This document shows, piece after piece, positions 20,778 to 31,780 of a DNA stretch of 64,000 bases. How positions within the stretch are numbered: the stretch's first letter is position 1; every line of letters starts with the position of its first letter. The notes under the pieces were generated by a model. It was not told where the DNA came from, did no database searches, and saw only the letters and a list, made by a program, of their open reading frames with translations. The DNA comes from Raphanus sativus (taxonomy: Eukaryota; Streptophyta; Magnoliopsida; Brassicales; Brassicaceae), in NCBI RefSeq assembly GCF_000801105.2, contig NC_079515.1, positions 13,888,001-13,952,000 on the forward strand, written 5' to 3'. A program made the translations under genes and the position numbers.

Positions 20778-21310
20778 TAGGGACTGCAAAAGATATTCCT
20801 ACAAGCTGATGACTACGGGATCTATAGAGATCAAGAGGGTCAGGCTCGCACAATAAAAGGGAAACTTATTGATGCAGCATAGGGTGCAATTTCTGGTATA
20901 CTCATTATGGCTATGAGTGTAGGAAATGAGAATCACATGACACATGAGGCTGCAAGACCCTTTCAGAGGAACTTTGGTGCCTTGTTTTATCAGATTCCAT
21001 CAACAGAAAGTAGAAGAAGCAATAGGCTATGCTGAAAAAAAAATCATTATAACAAGATCGAATGATAGATGATTTATTTGGAAAGCTGGATGCAACCTAC
21101 ATCCATCTGAATAAAAAGATTGGGTAGGTAAGTAACCGTGTGAGGATTCTGGAAAGTTCGAGTGGATCAGATTGATGCTACTGTGAGGAGAGAAGAACAT
21201 CAGAGAGCAAGAGGTAGTGATGCCATAAGGAGCTTTGTGGGCTAGTGTTTCGAAATGACTGCAGAAGATGTTGAGACTTATTTTCCAACAAGTTCTCATT
21301 TGCCTCAAGT
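20778..21310 (+). pseudogene. YRD-module region of the Athila derivative
   Basis: Reads DDYGIYRDQEGQARTIKGKL at 20808, then a stop (GCA TAG at 20880). It corresponds to the paired modules in the elements at 37.4-37.9 and 62.3-62.9 kb. Following fragments, around FGKLDATYIHLNKKIG and later, fit the coiled-coil-type tail. Function unknown. Confidence 0.55.
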
Positions 21311-22490
21311 CTGATCCTGAACTCCTAACATCAAGCTAAAAACTATAAACAAGCACTGAGTGGGAGGCAACCCAATAATAGGTACCAAGATCGATCGACA
21401 TGAGGCCAATGTTGGTCGACAGTATTTAACACGAGCATAGATCGGCACTTAACTGTGTCAGTCGACACTCACTACCAAATACAGAGATGCTCGAGTTTCC
21501 TTGTTAAAAATTTTAATGTTTTTATTTAATTTCTTTTCCAAATTTCAGATTTTATAACATTGTGACTGTACTTTTCAGGTCTGGAGAAGTTTTTACTGAT
21601 GCTGTGTTTTGTTTTGAGTGTCAGTTGTGCCGTTTTGTTTAGTCAAAATAGAGGCAGTTGGGGGTGATGAACTTTTTCTTGCAACTGACTTCCTAACCAC
21701 TCTCTCTAGCATCATTCTTTGAGTTAATGACTGCAGGATGTGCTGAATGGAACACCAAGGTGGATCAACCTACCAGAAACATCCATGCTTGCTAAGAATG
21801 TCTCAAGGAACCAAAACTGCCTTTTAACCTTAATCTACTCAATTTGCTTGTTTTGGGGCTTGGTGTACACTAGATCAGATTCCTTGTTCAAGTCCGAAAG
21901 GCATGTCTGTGTGAGTAGGGTTCTCCTCTCTTGACACTTTTGATGTATAAAAGATTGAGATGATTTCTTGAGAACTAGCGGGATATGAAAATTTCAAGAA
22001 CCCCATTATTCCATTTCAATTGAATGACAATGGAAGCGAGGGGTATTAAATTTTATTTTGACCCTATTATTCGCCTACATCTTTGTCAGATGTAACCAAA
22101 TATGAATTAGAAAAAAATAGATGAGAATCGACAAAAATGTGAAAAATATAGTGGAAATCATAGAAAACTGCTTGTGTGATCAGATACTTGGATGCGTTGA
22201 GTCCATGAATTTGGTGATGGATACTCCAAGATGAGCCTACACATTATTTCAGAAATGGAGTTAGTAGAGACGTGTGTCAGATGGTATCTGGTGAGATGTA
22301 GGCTATATAGTCGGGTTGCTAAGCTGAGGCTAAGTACATGGAAGTTCCTTCTAAAGTTTGTACTGATTGATGTTGCTTGGTAAACTGCAGAGGTGATGTT
22401 AGTGGTTCTAAAGAAAGGTGAGTCCTTGCTTTTTCAAACCTCTTCCACATGTTCATTCTATGTTTGCTTGAGGGCAAATTGAAGGATAAG
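21311..22490 (+). other. 3' UTR of the Athila derivative, no gene
   Basis: Starts with the spacer tag CTGAGTGGGAGGCAACCC and includes a TCGATCGACATGAGG site near 21392. It ends with a degenerate polypurine tract (GAAGGATAAGTGGG) just before the LTR. Small open frames are not convincing. Confidence 0.6.
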
Positions 22491-23489
22491 TGGGTATACC
22501 ATGACTTTTAGACTTTTAGACCATGGTATAAGTCCTTTACAGAGTGTTTATGTTATATTTTGAATCTGTTTTAAGATCATTTCATGTCTAGATACGTTTT
22601 GGAGTATTATGGAGATTGTGTAGCGATTTGGAGATTAAAGTGAAGAAAACCTAAGATATTGTAACTGGAATCAAGACTTACAATCGGTGTTGATCAACAC
22701 CATTGTGTGTGTCGCTTGACACCCCCAGTTTCAGAGCCAGCTGACCGGAGAATTAATAATTGCAGTTTTGGTCCATAAGTTTTCCTATTTTGAAAAGAGA
22801 CCCCTGAACGGGTTTAACCTATATTTTTCTATTTTCAGCCATTGTTTATGTTTATTTTACATTAGAGAGGTTTTGGTGAGAAGTTCGAGGCTCCTTCAGA
22901 GATTGATTGGAACTCCATTATTTCTTACTCTTATTATTTTATGTTGTTTTCCATGATCATGTCTGAGTAGTTTCATTGTTAGATTTATGGATTTTTCAGG
23001 GTATTGATGAACTTGTGATTTATAGAACTGCTAGGGTAATCATATTGCATCCTTCACCATGATTAATTTTATTGCTTGTTTCGGAGTAATTAATTAGAAA
23101 CTTAATCTTATAATATTTTTGAGACACGAGAGTGTGATCAACACCTGAACTGAATCCTTTTGAGCTTAGTCTCTATTCACAATGACAGTTTGTCTAGGAT
23201 TTTAGTGGACATATCAAATTGGTAATTAATGATTTTGCAGAGTAATAATAATGACAACAAGATTTTGGACATTGATGATTTAGACATTTGATAGTAATCT
23301 CAACGAGAATTGGATGGTTACTTACGAATCTAATACCCTTAGCAACTATTTATTTGAGTTCTGATGATATGTTTGATATCCTATATCTAGCACTTTTACC
23401 ATCTATTTACAAATCAATTTTATTTATTTGTTTTGATCTATTTCTTTAACATTATTCATTATTCATCTTGGGGCAATTTGAGCATATCA
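22491..23489 (+). repeat. Athila 3' LTR, plus strand
   Basis: Starts TGGGTATACCATGAC, a mutated TGATATACCATGG, and ends GGGCAATTTGAGCATATCA. That end is the inverse of the TGATATGTGCTCAAATTACC start of the minus-strand Athila LTRs. Internal landmarks (CATGTCTGAGTAG, TTGATCAACACC) match the other LTRs in inverse orientation. About 1.0 kb, shorter than its 1.34-1.44-kb relatives. Confidence 0.75.
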
Positions 23490-23818
23490 TTGAACTAGAT
23501 CGATATGTTTGAGAATGTGTGGCTGATTGGACTATCTTTGAAAAAATAATGACCCAAACTGACTTTGGCTTTACTGAAATGTTTCTCATGGTCACTTAGG
23601 CGAGTGGTCTACAATGTCGCATTTGAGCTCCTGGTCCTTCAGTTCAGATTCAAGCTCCGTCATAAGCTTTTTCTTTAGCATCACGCATTATGAAAGTTTG
23701 ATTCATGACATGTATCGACGATAACAGACAAATTCCTTCAAGTAATTAGTGAAGGCTTTGCCTTTGATATGTATCCGCTTAATGGCATATTTGAGCGTGA
23801 AGTTGTTGATACATTGGG

Positions 23819-23933
23819 TGAAGGCTCAAACCTACCCAAAAGAGGTATACATTGGGTAAAGTGGTATACATTGAGTTAAGTAATTAGTGAAGGCTCAAAC
23901 CTACCCAAAAGAGGTATACATTGGGTAAAGTGG
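23819..23933. repeat. Local tandem duplication, 69-bp offset
   Basis: A 46-base block starting GTGAAGGCTCAAACCTACCC occurs at 23819-23864 and again at 23888-23933, with AAGTAATTAGTGAAGGCT also repeated. The rest of 23490-23990 holds nothing I can name. Confidence 0.8.
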
Positions 23934-24529
23934 AAGAAGCTATGTAAATCGCGAGAAGAAGGGGGAGAATTGGATTCAGATTAATTCATGAATTCAATCT
24001 AGCTCTCCTGAGGAAACAACTCTGGCGTCTAATGCAGTTTCCGGATTCCTTGTTGGCAAGAGTTCTAAGAGGAAAATACTTCTGATGTAGTTCGCCTTTG
24101 CGAATAAACAAATCAACGAATCCCTCTTATGGGTGGACGAGTATAATGTTGCAAAGACATTAGTGACATTGGGAATTAGGCAAAAAGTACATTCCAGACA
24201 TGAGATAAGAATCTCGGAAGATCTATGGATTCCAACGATACATTCGAGACCGGCTTGGCATGTTGCACCAGTGGTTCACCATATGATGTCTGCAATCAAT
24301 TGATGATAATATAGCCAAAAAGATGGAACCTGGGGATTCTAGAAAACTATGTCAATCAAGAGGACATATCATTAATTCAATCATTGGCCATAAGCCATGA
24401 TTATCATCGAGACAAATATTGTTGGAACTTTACCAGAATTCGGATGTATACTGTAAAGTCCGGATACTGGGTAGCAAAAAATATGCTTAGAGTATAGGAG
24501 CAGGAAGTACAAGAACCTAGTATAACAAA

Positions 24530-24720
24530 GCTCCAGGCCTTTGCCTGCAAGATAAAAGCTCCTCCAAAAATCAGACATTTCATTTGGCAAACGACCTCTG
24601 GACAACTTGCGGTGACAAGTAATTTGAATCATCGTCATATGCGATGTGATAATCATTGTCCTAGATGTGGTGAAGAAGACGAGACTATTAACCATGCCAT
24701 ATTCGAATTCCCCCTCAGCT
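24530..24720 (+). pseudogene. LINE RT zinc-binding domain
   Basis: Reads CKIKAPPKIRHFIWQTTSGQ, then HRHMRCDNHCPRCGEED and INHAIFEFP, the zf-RVT pattern of plant LINE ORF2. The final Cys of the FECP motif is replaced (FEFP). It lies upstream of the RNase H domain, with stops between. Confidence 0.75.
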
Positions 24721-24987
24721 TTACAGTCATGGGCTCACGCAGCAACCCCAACTCCACCGACAGTGTTCCCCAATACTAGTAGATATGCCAATATGGATTA
24801 CCTGTTATAGCGGAAAAATGATATTGAAGATCCAGAATTGGATAGGGATCCATATCTTTGGATAATGTGGTACATCTGGAAGGCACAGAACGACAAACTA
24901 TTCAGGGGGATAGACCTCTTGGAATCTGTCCGACATGCATAATCTAAATGCCATGCCTGGTTTGAAGCAAACCGAAAACAAGAACCA

Positions 24988-25470
24988 TTGGAGGTACAAA
25001 CTACGCAGAGAGTCCCACTCATTGAGAGATGCATGATAGATGGTTCATGGACTCATGATGCACTCTTTAGTTGTTATGGATGGACATGGACAAACTCAAG
25101 AGGAGGAATTCAGCTACTGGGCGCAAGGAATCAAACAAGACGTATCTCACCACTACATTCGGAACTCGAGGCTTTAACATGGGCAATGGAGTGCATGTTA
25201 AAAATGTCGACTTGTCAATCTTTTGGCACGGATTGTAAAGATTTAATAGCGATGATCCAAGATCCTAACACATGGCCGAGCTTCTCCACTGAGCTGAAAG
25301 AGCTGATGAAGTTGAAAGAAAGATTCACAGAGTTCACATTGATTTATGTTCCTCGATCTCAGAATGTATCATCTGATTCATTAGCTAAGATAGCAAGATG
25401 CTTCTATAGGGAATTGTATTACATTGGTTGTTCTGTTCTGGTCTGGTTTTTCAGACCATCTCATGCTTGA
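24988..25470 (+). pseudogene. LINE C-terminal RNase H domain
   Basis: 160-codon open frame. The four acidic positions of plant LINE RNase H are visible: MIDGSWT, SELEALTWAM, GTDCKDL and VSSDSLAKIA. It degrades the RNA strand in DNA-RNA hybrids. The frame stays open over the whole domain, although flanking ORF2 is broken. A domesticated host gene is unlikely because it sits inside a LINE with an A-rich tail. Confidence 0.8.
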
Positions 25471-25584
25471 GTAATAGAATAGTCGTTTGATGAAAAAAAT
25501 TATGGTTTATTCATCTTTAAAAAAACAAAATTATAGAAATTGTTTTAGTGATTCTAACCACTTTATTTGAATACAGCACTTTTT

Positions 25585-25727
25585 AAGTTTATATATCAAT
25601 GTGTTATCCAAGTTATTTAAATATGTAACCAAAAATGATAGTTTGTTTTGATGGTCAAGTTTATATATCAATGTGTTATCCAAGTTATTAAATTATGTAA
25701 CTAAAAAGATGGTTTGTTTTGATGGTC
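25585..25727. repeat. 72-bp tandem duplication
   Basis: Two copies of a unit beginning AAGTTTATATATCAATGTGT and ending TTTGTTTTGATGGTC, with a few differences. They lie in AT-rich DNA just upstream of a possible Helitron end (GGCACAGGAGATATACTAGT at about 25774-25793). Confidence 0.75.
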
Positions 25728-25864
25728 ATTATAATTTTATGATCATATAATTTAAAAAACAATGAAATTGACCGGCACAGGAGATATACTAGTAGTTACT
25801 AAATTGAAATGCCTTGGAGGTCAGAGAGTTATATAGTCGTGTGTAAGTGAAGTAAGATATATAT

Positions 25865-27127
25865 TCTATTAAAAGAGAAATCATAACTTTTTTCATGTAT
25901 GATTTTTCTATTTGGACCATCTTTTAGAAAATTACTTAAATGAAGTTTTTGTATATATATTTGAATTTTTTTAATTATTCTAAAGAATCAAATAGATATT
26001 CCTATATTTTCTCTCATCTACATCTGAACAAAATCTTTTCATATTTTTTTATTTACAATATAAACATATATTTTATTTTTATTAAAAAATAAAATTTAAA
26101 ATATGTAATTACTTTGTATTTATTTAAAATATAAATATAATGTTTTCAACTTAAACAAACCTTTTATACATTTATTTAATTTCGTAATTGTTTAACATAT
26201 AAATGTATATTTCATTTTTACTAAAAAAAACCTTTTAAGTATCTAACTAATTATGTAATTATATTAAAGTCATGTAATATTTTGTATTAAATTTGTGATA
26301 TTAATTTAACTAATATTTTTTAAGTAAATTTTTGATCTCTAAAATTTCAGATTTGTTAATTCAGAAATTTGTACCACACTGTTGAAAATATGCTATCAAT
26401 GTGAATGACCTGCCTACAAATGTTATTATGAAAGTGCATTTAGTTTCTGTTATTAAATATAGTAGCCTGTTTAATTTTATATTTTAATAATACAAGTATA
26501 TGACTGTTTTGTTTACAAAAAGATAAGCATGCTCATTTTTATATAATCTATATTCATATATTATTCATTAATGTAATTGTTTTTGTTGGTTTTATCTTGT
26601 GCAATTTTGAAAGTCAAATAAGTGTACCAATTAATGTCATTAGGAAAAATATATCTTTAGTGAATATTTTTATTTTCAGTTTGTTTATTTTCAAATGTAT
26701 ATTTAGGTTTAAGTGTTGATTATATAATGATTATATATGAAAGATGAAGAATTGCAAATAAAAAATATTAAATATTAAAACTGAAAAGTTCATTACAAAT
26801 AATTCAAGATTTTTGGGGTAAAAAGTCTAAATCACCAATAGACAATATAGGAAACCTAAAAAAATATAAATAATAAAGAGAAAATTTAGGTTTAAAAGGA
26901 CAAAAAATACAATGCATTAAAATTTCTGGTTTATTTTTTTTTTTGTTATATACTTAAATAGACTCATAATGACTTTTTTAACCATACTAGGAGTTCCAGA
27001 TCAGTATGAACAACAACTGGTTTAATAATTTAGATGAAACATTTATTTTATAAGTTACACTTAGTATATGTTATTCGGTCAAAGATTTAGTTCATACAAA
27101 TAATTCAGTTAATATATATATACATAT

Positions 27128-27178
<51 letters not shown>

Positions 27179-27517
27179 CCAAAACCTAAAATAAAAGTAC
27201 AATCCGTCAAAAAAAATACAAGTACAATCTTAAAAGTTAATATCTAAGGAATATTAAATTGAACATAATTTATCGTAAATATCACATAATGTAAAGTTTT
27301 CGATAATATTCATGTTTTAATTAAAAATATAACTAATAATTTAAAACAATAAATTAAATTGCTGCATGCAAATTATGAAATTGTTGTGCTTGAAAATATT
27401 ATATTAAACTCTAGCAATATGATAAATATTAAAATTATAAACTATTAATCATGTAAAGCAAATATTTGTATGTATAAAATAAAAATAATTATCACAGTTG
27501 TGCAGGTTAAAATCTAG
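25865..27517 (+). mobile_element. Candidate non-autonomous Helitron
   Basis: Starts TCTATTAAAAGAGAAATCAT, very like the TCTATAYTATTAAAAGRGAA start of Brassicaceae Helitrons. It ends GTGCAGGTTAAAATCTAG followed by T, like the usual CTAGT end. No coding capacity; very AT-rich. The 5' flank is T rather than the expected A, and I do not see a strong 3' hairpin, so the borders are tentative. Confidence 0.5.
27107..27176. repeat. (TA)n microsatellite
   Basis: About 70 bases of nearly pure AT dinucleotide, interrupted by TACA and TAATA. Confidence 0.95.
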
Positions 27518-27519
27518 TT

Positions 27520-27979
27520 AATCGTTGAAGAGAACCATTTCCTAATCAAAGTGGTTGAATGAAATGCGTCATGGAAAATGCAATTTAGGCAAAATAATAT
27601 TTTTGGTGTTTCGATGTGCTGCTTATTTTGAGAAACGATTTGAAGAAAAAAGAAAAACAGCAGTCAGAATAGGATGGCAGAAAAGTAAATTTGAAGCAAC
27701 AATCAATTTAAGTGACAAGAAAAAAAGCGAAACCCAGAGTCACGTTAAGAAGACTCGGCCCACTTTTCTTGAAGAGTCTTCCCTTGAAGTCTCTCGTTTC
27801 ACCGATTACCCATCTCCAAGAAACTGCTTCTGTAAAATCTTGATTCGCGATCCGAAGTCGAAGCTCGAGTCTTTCTCAGTGAAGACTTCTAAAGGAAGCA
27901 CCTTTTTGCAGAGGTTAGAAAGTTTTTGGATATTTAAGAGTTGGGTTGTTTTTTTTTTAAGTTTTAGTAGTTTGTGCTG
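27520..27979 (+). promoter_or_regulatory. Proximal promoter and 5' UTR of the GnT-II gene
   Basis: Composition shifts from AT-rich to mixed at about 27700. A GGCCCA site II-like element lies at 27757 (CTCGGCCCACTT), common in plant housekeeping promoters. GAG|GTTAGAAAG near 27913 and TTTTAGTAG near 27965 could border a small 5' UTR intron; I infer this only from the consensus. The open frame at 27555 is not a gene. Confidence 0.45.
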
Positions 27980-29272
27980 ATGGCAAATCCTTGGAAGAAG
28001 CAGAGATTGAAAGACACGGCTTTATGTCGTGTCGGGATTCTATTTGCAGTTACAGTCTCTATAGTTCTCATGTTGGTGTCTGTACCCAGAACAGCTTCGA
28101 ATAGGAGATTCTCCGACAGTGGTTTGGATAGTTTAGACAAAGATTTGGAAGGTAACCTTAATGCTTCATTGCTAAGGGTTGCTAGAGAGAATAGAATGTC
28201 GCTTAGGTTGCATAAAAGGAACCTTTTACCTCCGAGGAATCTAGATCTGTACCCGAATTTAGCGAAAGACCACGTGGTTATTGTCTTATACGTGCACAAC
28301 CGGGCTCAGTATTTACGAGTAACTGTGGATAGTTTGTCCAAGGTTAAAGGAATAAGCGAGACATTGTTGATAGTTAGCCATGATGGTTACTTTGACGAGA
28401 TGAACAAGATTGTGGAGAGTATTGAGTTCTGTCAGGTAAAACAGATATTCTCTCCCTATTCTCCTCACATATTTCAAGGTAGTTTCCCTGGTGTGACTCC
28501 GAATGACTGTAAGAACAAGGGTGATGAGGCAAAGACACGTTGTGAAGGCAATCCAGATCAGTACGGGAATCACCGGTCTCCAAAGATTGTATCTTTGAAG
28601 CATCACTGGTGGTGGATGATGAACACTGTATGGGATGGATTGGTGGAGACTAAAGATCACGAGGGTCATATCCTTTTCATCGAAGAAGATCATTTTCTTT
28701 TTCCTAATGCTTACCGTAATATTCAGACTCTCACGAGGCTGAAACCCGCAAAATGTCCTGACTGCTTTGCTGCTAATTTAGCACCATCTGATGTTAAGTC
28801 GAGAGGAGAAGGGCTTGAGTTTTTGGTTGCAGAGAGAATGGGTAATGTTGGGTACTCTTTTAACAGAAGTGTGTGGGAGAATATACACCAGAAAGCGAGA
28901 GAGTTTTGTTTCTTTGATGATTACAATTGGGATATAACCATGTGGGCGACGGTTTTCCCCTCGTTTGGTTCCCCTGTTTACACATTGAGAGGGCCTAGGA
29001 CAAGTGCGGTTCACTTTGGAAAATGTGGATTGCATCAAGGTAGAGGAGAGGAAGGAGATTGTATCGACAATGGGGTGGTAAATATCGAGGTTAAGGAAAC
29101 AGATAAAGTTGTGAACATTAAAGAAGAATGGGGAGTTCGGGTGTTTAAACACCAAGCTGGTTATAAAGCTGGTTTCAAAGGTTGGGGAGGTTGGGGCGAC
29201 AAAAGAGATCAACGTTTGTGTTTGGATTTTGGCACTATGTATCGTTCTACAAGAAGCGGTTCATCTCCATGA
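27980..29272 (+). CDS. GNT2: Alpha-1,6-mannosyl-glycoprotein 2-beta-N-acetylglucosaminyltransferase (GnT-II, GT16)
   Basis: Single-exon gene of 430 codons. The enzyme adds GlcNAc from UDP-GlcNAc in beta-1,2 linkage to the alpha-1,6 mannose arm of the N-glycan core in the medial Golgi, completing the biantennary complex core. It is a type II membrane protein: short basic N-terminus (KKQRLKD), one signal anchor at about residues 18-36 (VGILFAVTVSIVLMLVSVP), a stem, then the GT16 domain from about residue 90 (VVIVLYVHNRAQYLRVTVDS). The metal-binding acidic motif is EED at residues 235-237 (LFIEEDHFLFP). C-terminal His/Cys motifs (HFGKCGLHQGRG) are conserved in the family. The ATG at 27980 begins MANPWKK; upstream GTG and CTG are not starts. 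It looks intact and matches Arabidopsis At2g05320 in length, from memory. Confidence 0.96.
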   Translation: MANPWKKQRLKDTALCRVGILFAVTVSIVLMLVSVPRTASNRRFSDSGLDSLDKDLEGNLNASLLRVARENRMSLRLHKRNLLPPRNLDLYPNLAKDHVVIVLYVHNRAQYLRVTVDSLSKVKGISETLLIVSHDGYFDEMNKIVESIEFCQVKQIFSPYSPHIFQGSFPGVTPNDCKNKGDEAKTRCEGNPDQYGNHRSPKIVSLKHHWWWMMNTVWDGLVETKDHEGHILFIEEDHFLFPNAYRNIQTLTRLKPAKCPDCFAANLAPSDVKSRGEGLEFLVAERMGNVGYSFNRSVWENIHQKAREFCFFDDYNWDITMWATVFPSFGSPVYTLRGPRTSAVHFGKCGLHQGRGEEGDCIDNGVVNIEVKETDKVVNIKEEWGVRVFKHQAGYKAGFKGWGGWGDKRDQRLCLDFGTMYRSTRSGSSP

Positions 29273-29595
29273 ATGAAGCTTGGGGACTTCCAAGTAAATT
29301 TGGTTATATAATCAGAAACATTTTGAGGGACTGCTTTCTTTTTTTCTTTTTTACGTGGTGTATGTGACTCGATGTGCATTGGGTTTCTTGTTGTATTTTG
29401 ATTGTTTTGTCTTGTTTGTATTTACTAGAAGTATTACTCTTTCTGTACAAGCTACTGTCGCCTTTCTTACTCGTTGACAATTGATGGAATCTTGAGGCAC
29501 TTGTGGTTTGTCTAGATTTGGTTTGAAACTAGTTTTTGCTATCTATCCTTGGACCAAATTTAGGCCCCATATACGCTAAGCTAGCTAGTAATATA
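29273..29595 (+). other. 3' UTR and short intergenic stretch
   Basis: T-rich sequence downstream of the GnT-II stop, including TTGTATTTTGATTGTTTTG, consistent with a plant 3' UTR but without a canonical AATAAA. Athila pol homology starts near 29600, so the downstream host gene has been separated or lost from view. Confidence 0.5.
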
Positions 29596-30780
29596 CTAAG
29601 CTTGCTCGTGAGTTGATTATGTCATCTCTGACAGTAAGTGGTTAGCCATGTTCATGTAGTACCTAAGAATGGAAGAATTACTGTCATAACAAATGAAAAA
29701 AATGAATTGATCCTTACTAGAACAGTAACTGGTCATTACATGTGCATTGATTTTCGTAAATTGAATGTTGCAACTCGCAAGGATCACTTTTCCCTTTTTT
29801 TCATTGATCAAATGCTCGAAAGATTGGCTACCATCCATACTACTACTTTTTAGATAGTTATTCAAGTTTCTTTCAAATTCTCATCCACCCAGACGATCAT
29901 GAGAAGACGACTTTCACGTTCCCGTACGGAACATACGCATACAGAAGGATGCTTTTCAGTCTGTGCAATGCTCCGGCGACCTTCCAGCGATGCATGATAC
30001 CATTTTAACTTATCTAATTGAAGACATAATGGAGGTTTTCATGGACGATTTCAGTGTCTATGGAAGCTCCTTTCATGTATGTTTATCAATCTTGTAAAGG
30101 ATTTTGAAGAGATGCGAGGAGAAGCATCTTGTGCTGAACTGGGAGAAATGTCACTTCATAGTCAGAGATGAGATTGTTCTGGAACATAAAATATCAAAAA
30201 AGGGAATCGAAGTAGACAAGGCAAAAATCAAAGTGATGATGAGTCTGCAACCGCCGACTACATTGAAAGGAATTAGACGCTCCTTGGGGGCATGCTGGTT
30301 TCTATAGGAGGTTCATCCAAGACTTTTCGAAAATCGCAAGACCACTCACTAGGCTGCTCTGCAAAGAGACCATGTTCGATTTTGATAGCGAGTGTTTAGT
30401 TGTGTTCCACACAATCAAAGGAGCTCTAGTCAGTGCACCGATTGTCCAACCTCCAGACTGGGACCTCCCTATTGAGATCATGACAGACGCGAGTGACTTT
30501 GCAGTAGGAGCAGTTCTTGGACAGCGGAAGGACAAGAAGCTGCACGGGATATACTGTCCGAGCAGAACAGTGGATGAAGCTTAGTGCCGCCTTCTGGCCA
30601 TTGTTTATACTTTTGAGAAGTTCAGATCCTTCCTAGTTGGATTTAAGGTGATAGTACATACAGACCATGCAGCTTTGAGGTACCTGCTCACAAAGAAAAA
30701 TGCTAAACCACGCCTTTTAAAATGGATTCTTTTGCTCCAATAATCGATCTATAAATAAGAGACAAGAAAGGGGTTGATAA
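29596..30780 (+). pseudogene. Athila RT and RNase H, heavily broken
   Basis: Readable in pieces: VISDSKW at the start, GHYMCIDFRKLNVATRKDHF, then MEVFMDDFSVYGSSF holding the catalytic FMDD, EEKHLVLNWEKCHFIV, IQPPDWDLP-like sequence with [20 protein letters not shown], and [14 protein letters not shown] remains of RNase H in another frame. Many shifts and stops (TAG at 29659, others near 29690, 29852, 30098, 30307, 30583). No function is possible. Confidence 0.85.
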
Positions 30781-30784
30781 CGGT

Positions 30785-31780
30785 GTGGCTGACCATCTGT
30801 CCAGGATAAAAATCTCAGACGAGACTGCTCTTGACGAGGGACACTTAGTGGAATACGTCAACGCGATTGGTCTGTTCAGCGTGTTCGACTGTTGGGAGAT
30901 CGACGTCATGAGACCGTTCCCACCCTCATATAAGAATGAGTACATCCTCGTTGCAGTGGATTATGTCTCTAAGTGGGTAGAAGCGATAGCCATCCCAACA
31001 AATGACGCCCGTGTAGTGACCAAGATGTTCAATTCCATCATCTTTCCAAGGTTTGTAGTACCTAGAGTGGTCATAAGCGATGGCGGAACCCACTTTATTA
31101 ACAAGGTGTTCCAAGGATTGTTAAGGAAGAATGGTGTGAAGCACAAGGTAGCAACAGCTTATCATCCCCAAACGAGTGGCCAAGTCGAAGTCTGAAATAG
31201 AGAGATCAAAAACATCATGCAAAAGACAGTCAACACCACGCGTAAGGAATGGTCGCTCAAGCTTGACGATGCTCTCTGGACCTACATAACAGCTTACAAG
31301 ACGCCTTTAGGGACCACTACATATCATTTGGTCTATGACAAAGCGTGCCACCTTCCTGTTGAACTGGAGCATAAGGCTGCTTGGATTGTTAAATTGCTGA
31401 ACTTTGACATCAAATCAGCCAAGGAGAAGAGAACACTCCAAATCCATGAGTTAGAAGAAATAAGGCATCTTGCCTATGAAAGCTCCAAAATCTACAAGGA
31501 GAAGACCAAGGCATACCATGAAAAGCGGATCATCAGCAGAAGCTTCGCTCCAAATGATCAGGTCCTAATTTTCAACTCCAGGGTCAAGTTGTTCCCTGAA
31601 AAGCTTAAATCCAGATGGTCTAGGCCTTTCACCATCAAGGAAGTCCGTCCCTATGGAGCTATTGTGTTGTTGGATAAAAGAGGAGGAGAGTTTGTTGTTA
31701 ATGTTCAGCGCCTCAAGCCTTATCTTGCTGACATAACCATCATCAAAGGTGTAGAAATACCCTTGAGCGATCCTCTTTAG
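30785..31780 (+). pseudogene. Athila integrase, N-terminal deletion and one stop
   Basis: [20 protein letters not shown], the end of RNase H, runs almost straight into the integrase core ([17 protein letters not shown]). The HHCC zinc domain and about 130 residues before the core are therefore deleted. The first two catalytic Asp are kept ([13 protein letters not shown]). A TGA at 31192 interrupts just after GQVEV, and the third acidic residue lies near that region. The C-terminal part reads on to SDPL with a stop at 31780. GIDFMGPF-type residues are altered to EIDVMRPF. Confidence 0.85.

Larger units (their letters stand above)
19372..23489 (+). mobile_element. Decayed plus-strand Athila derivative without pol
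   Basis: Order on the plus strand: gag remnant (19535-20235), protease tail and SID region (20280-20770), YRD module and coiled-coil-type region (20770-21310), the Athila spacer tag CTGAGTGGGAGGCAACCC at 21357, 3' UTR, and LTR (22491-23489). No RT, RNase H or integrase lies between the SID region and the spacer, so this copy matches the pol-less organisation of 33411-38394. The 5' LTR is missing, replaced by an opposing LTR at 19371. Confidence 0.75.
23990..25525 (+). mobile_element. 5'-truncated L1-type LINE
   Basis: Plus-strand remains of the C-terminal third of LINE ORF2: a linker (NLALLRKQLWRLMQFPDSLL), the RT zinc-binding domain (24530-24720), and a terminal RNase H (24988-25470). A short A-rich tail (CTTTAAAAAAAC) ends at about 25525. 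The upstream endonuclease and RT are missing, as is usual for LINEs after incomplete reverse transcription. Numerous stops and shifts lie in the first part. Confidence 0.8.

Noticed and set aside
27555..27980. 141-codon open frame directly upstream of GnT-II
   Set aside because: It ends at the GnT-II start region and fits 5' UTR; no protein family is seen, and it would compete with the real start.
27964..29212. Minus-strand open frames across GnT-II
   Set aside because: Antisense shadows of a well conserved coding sequence.
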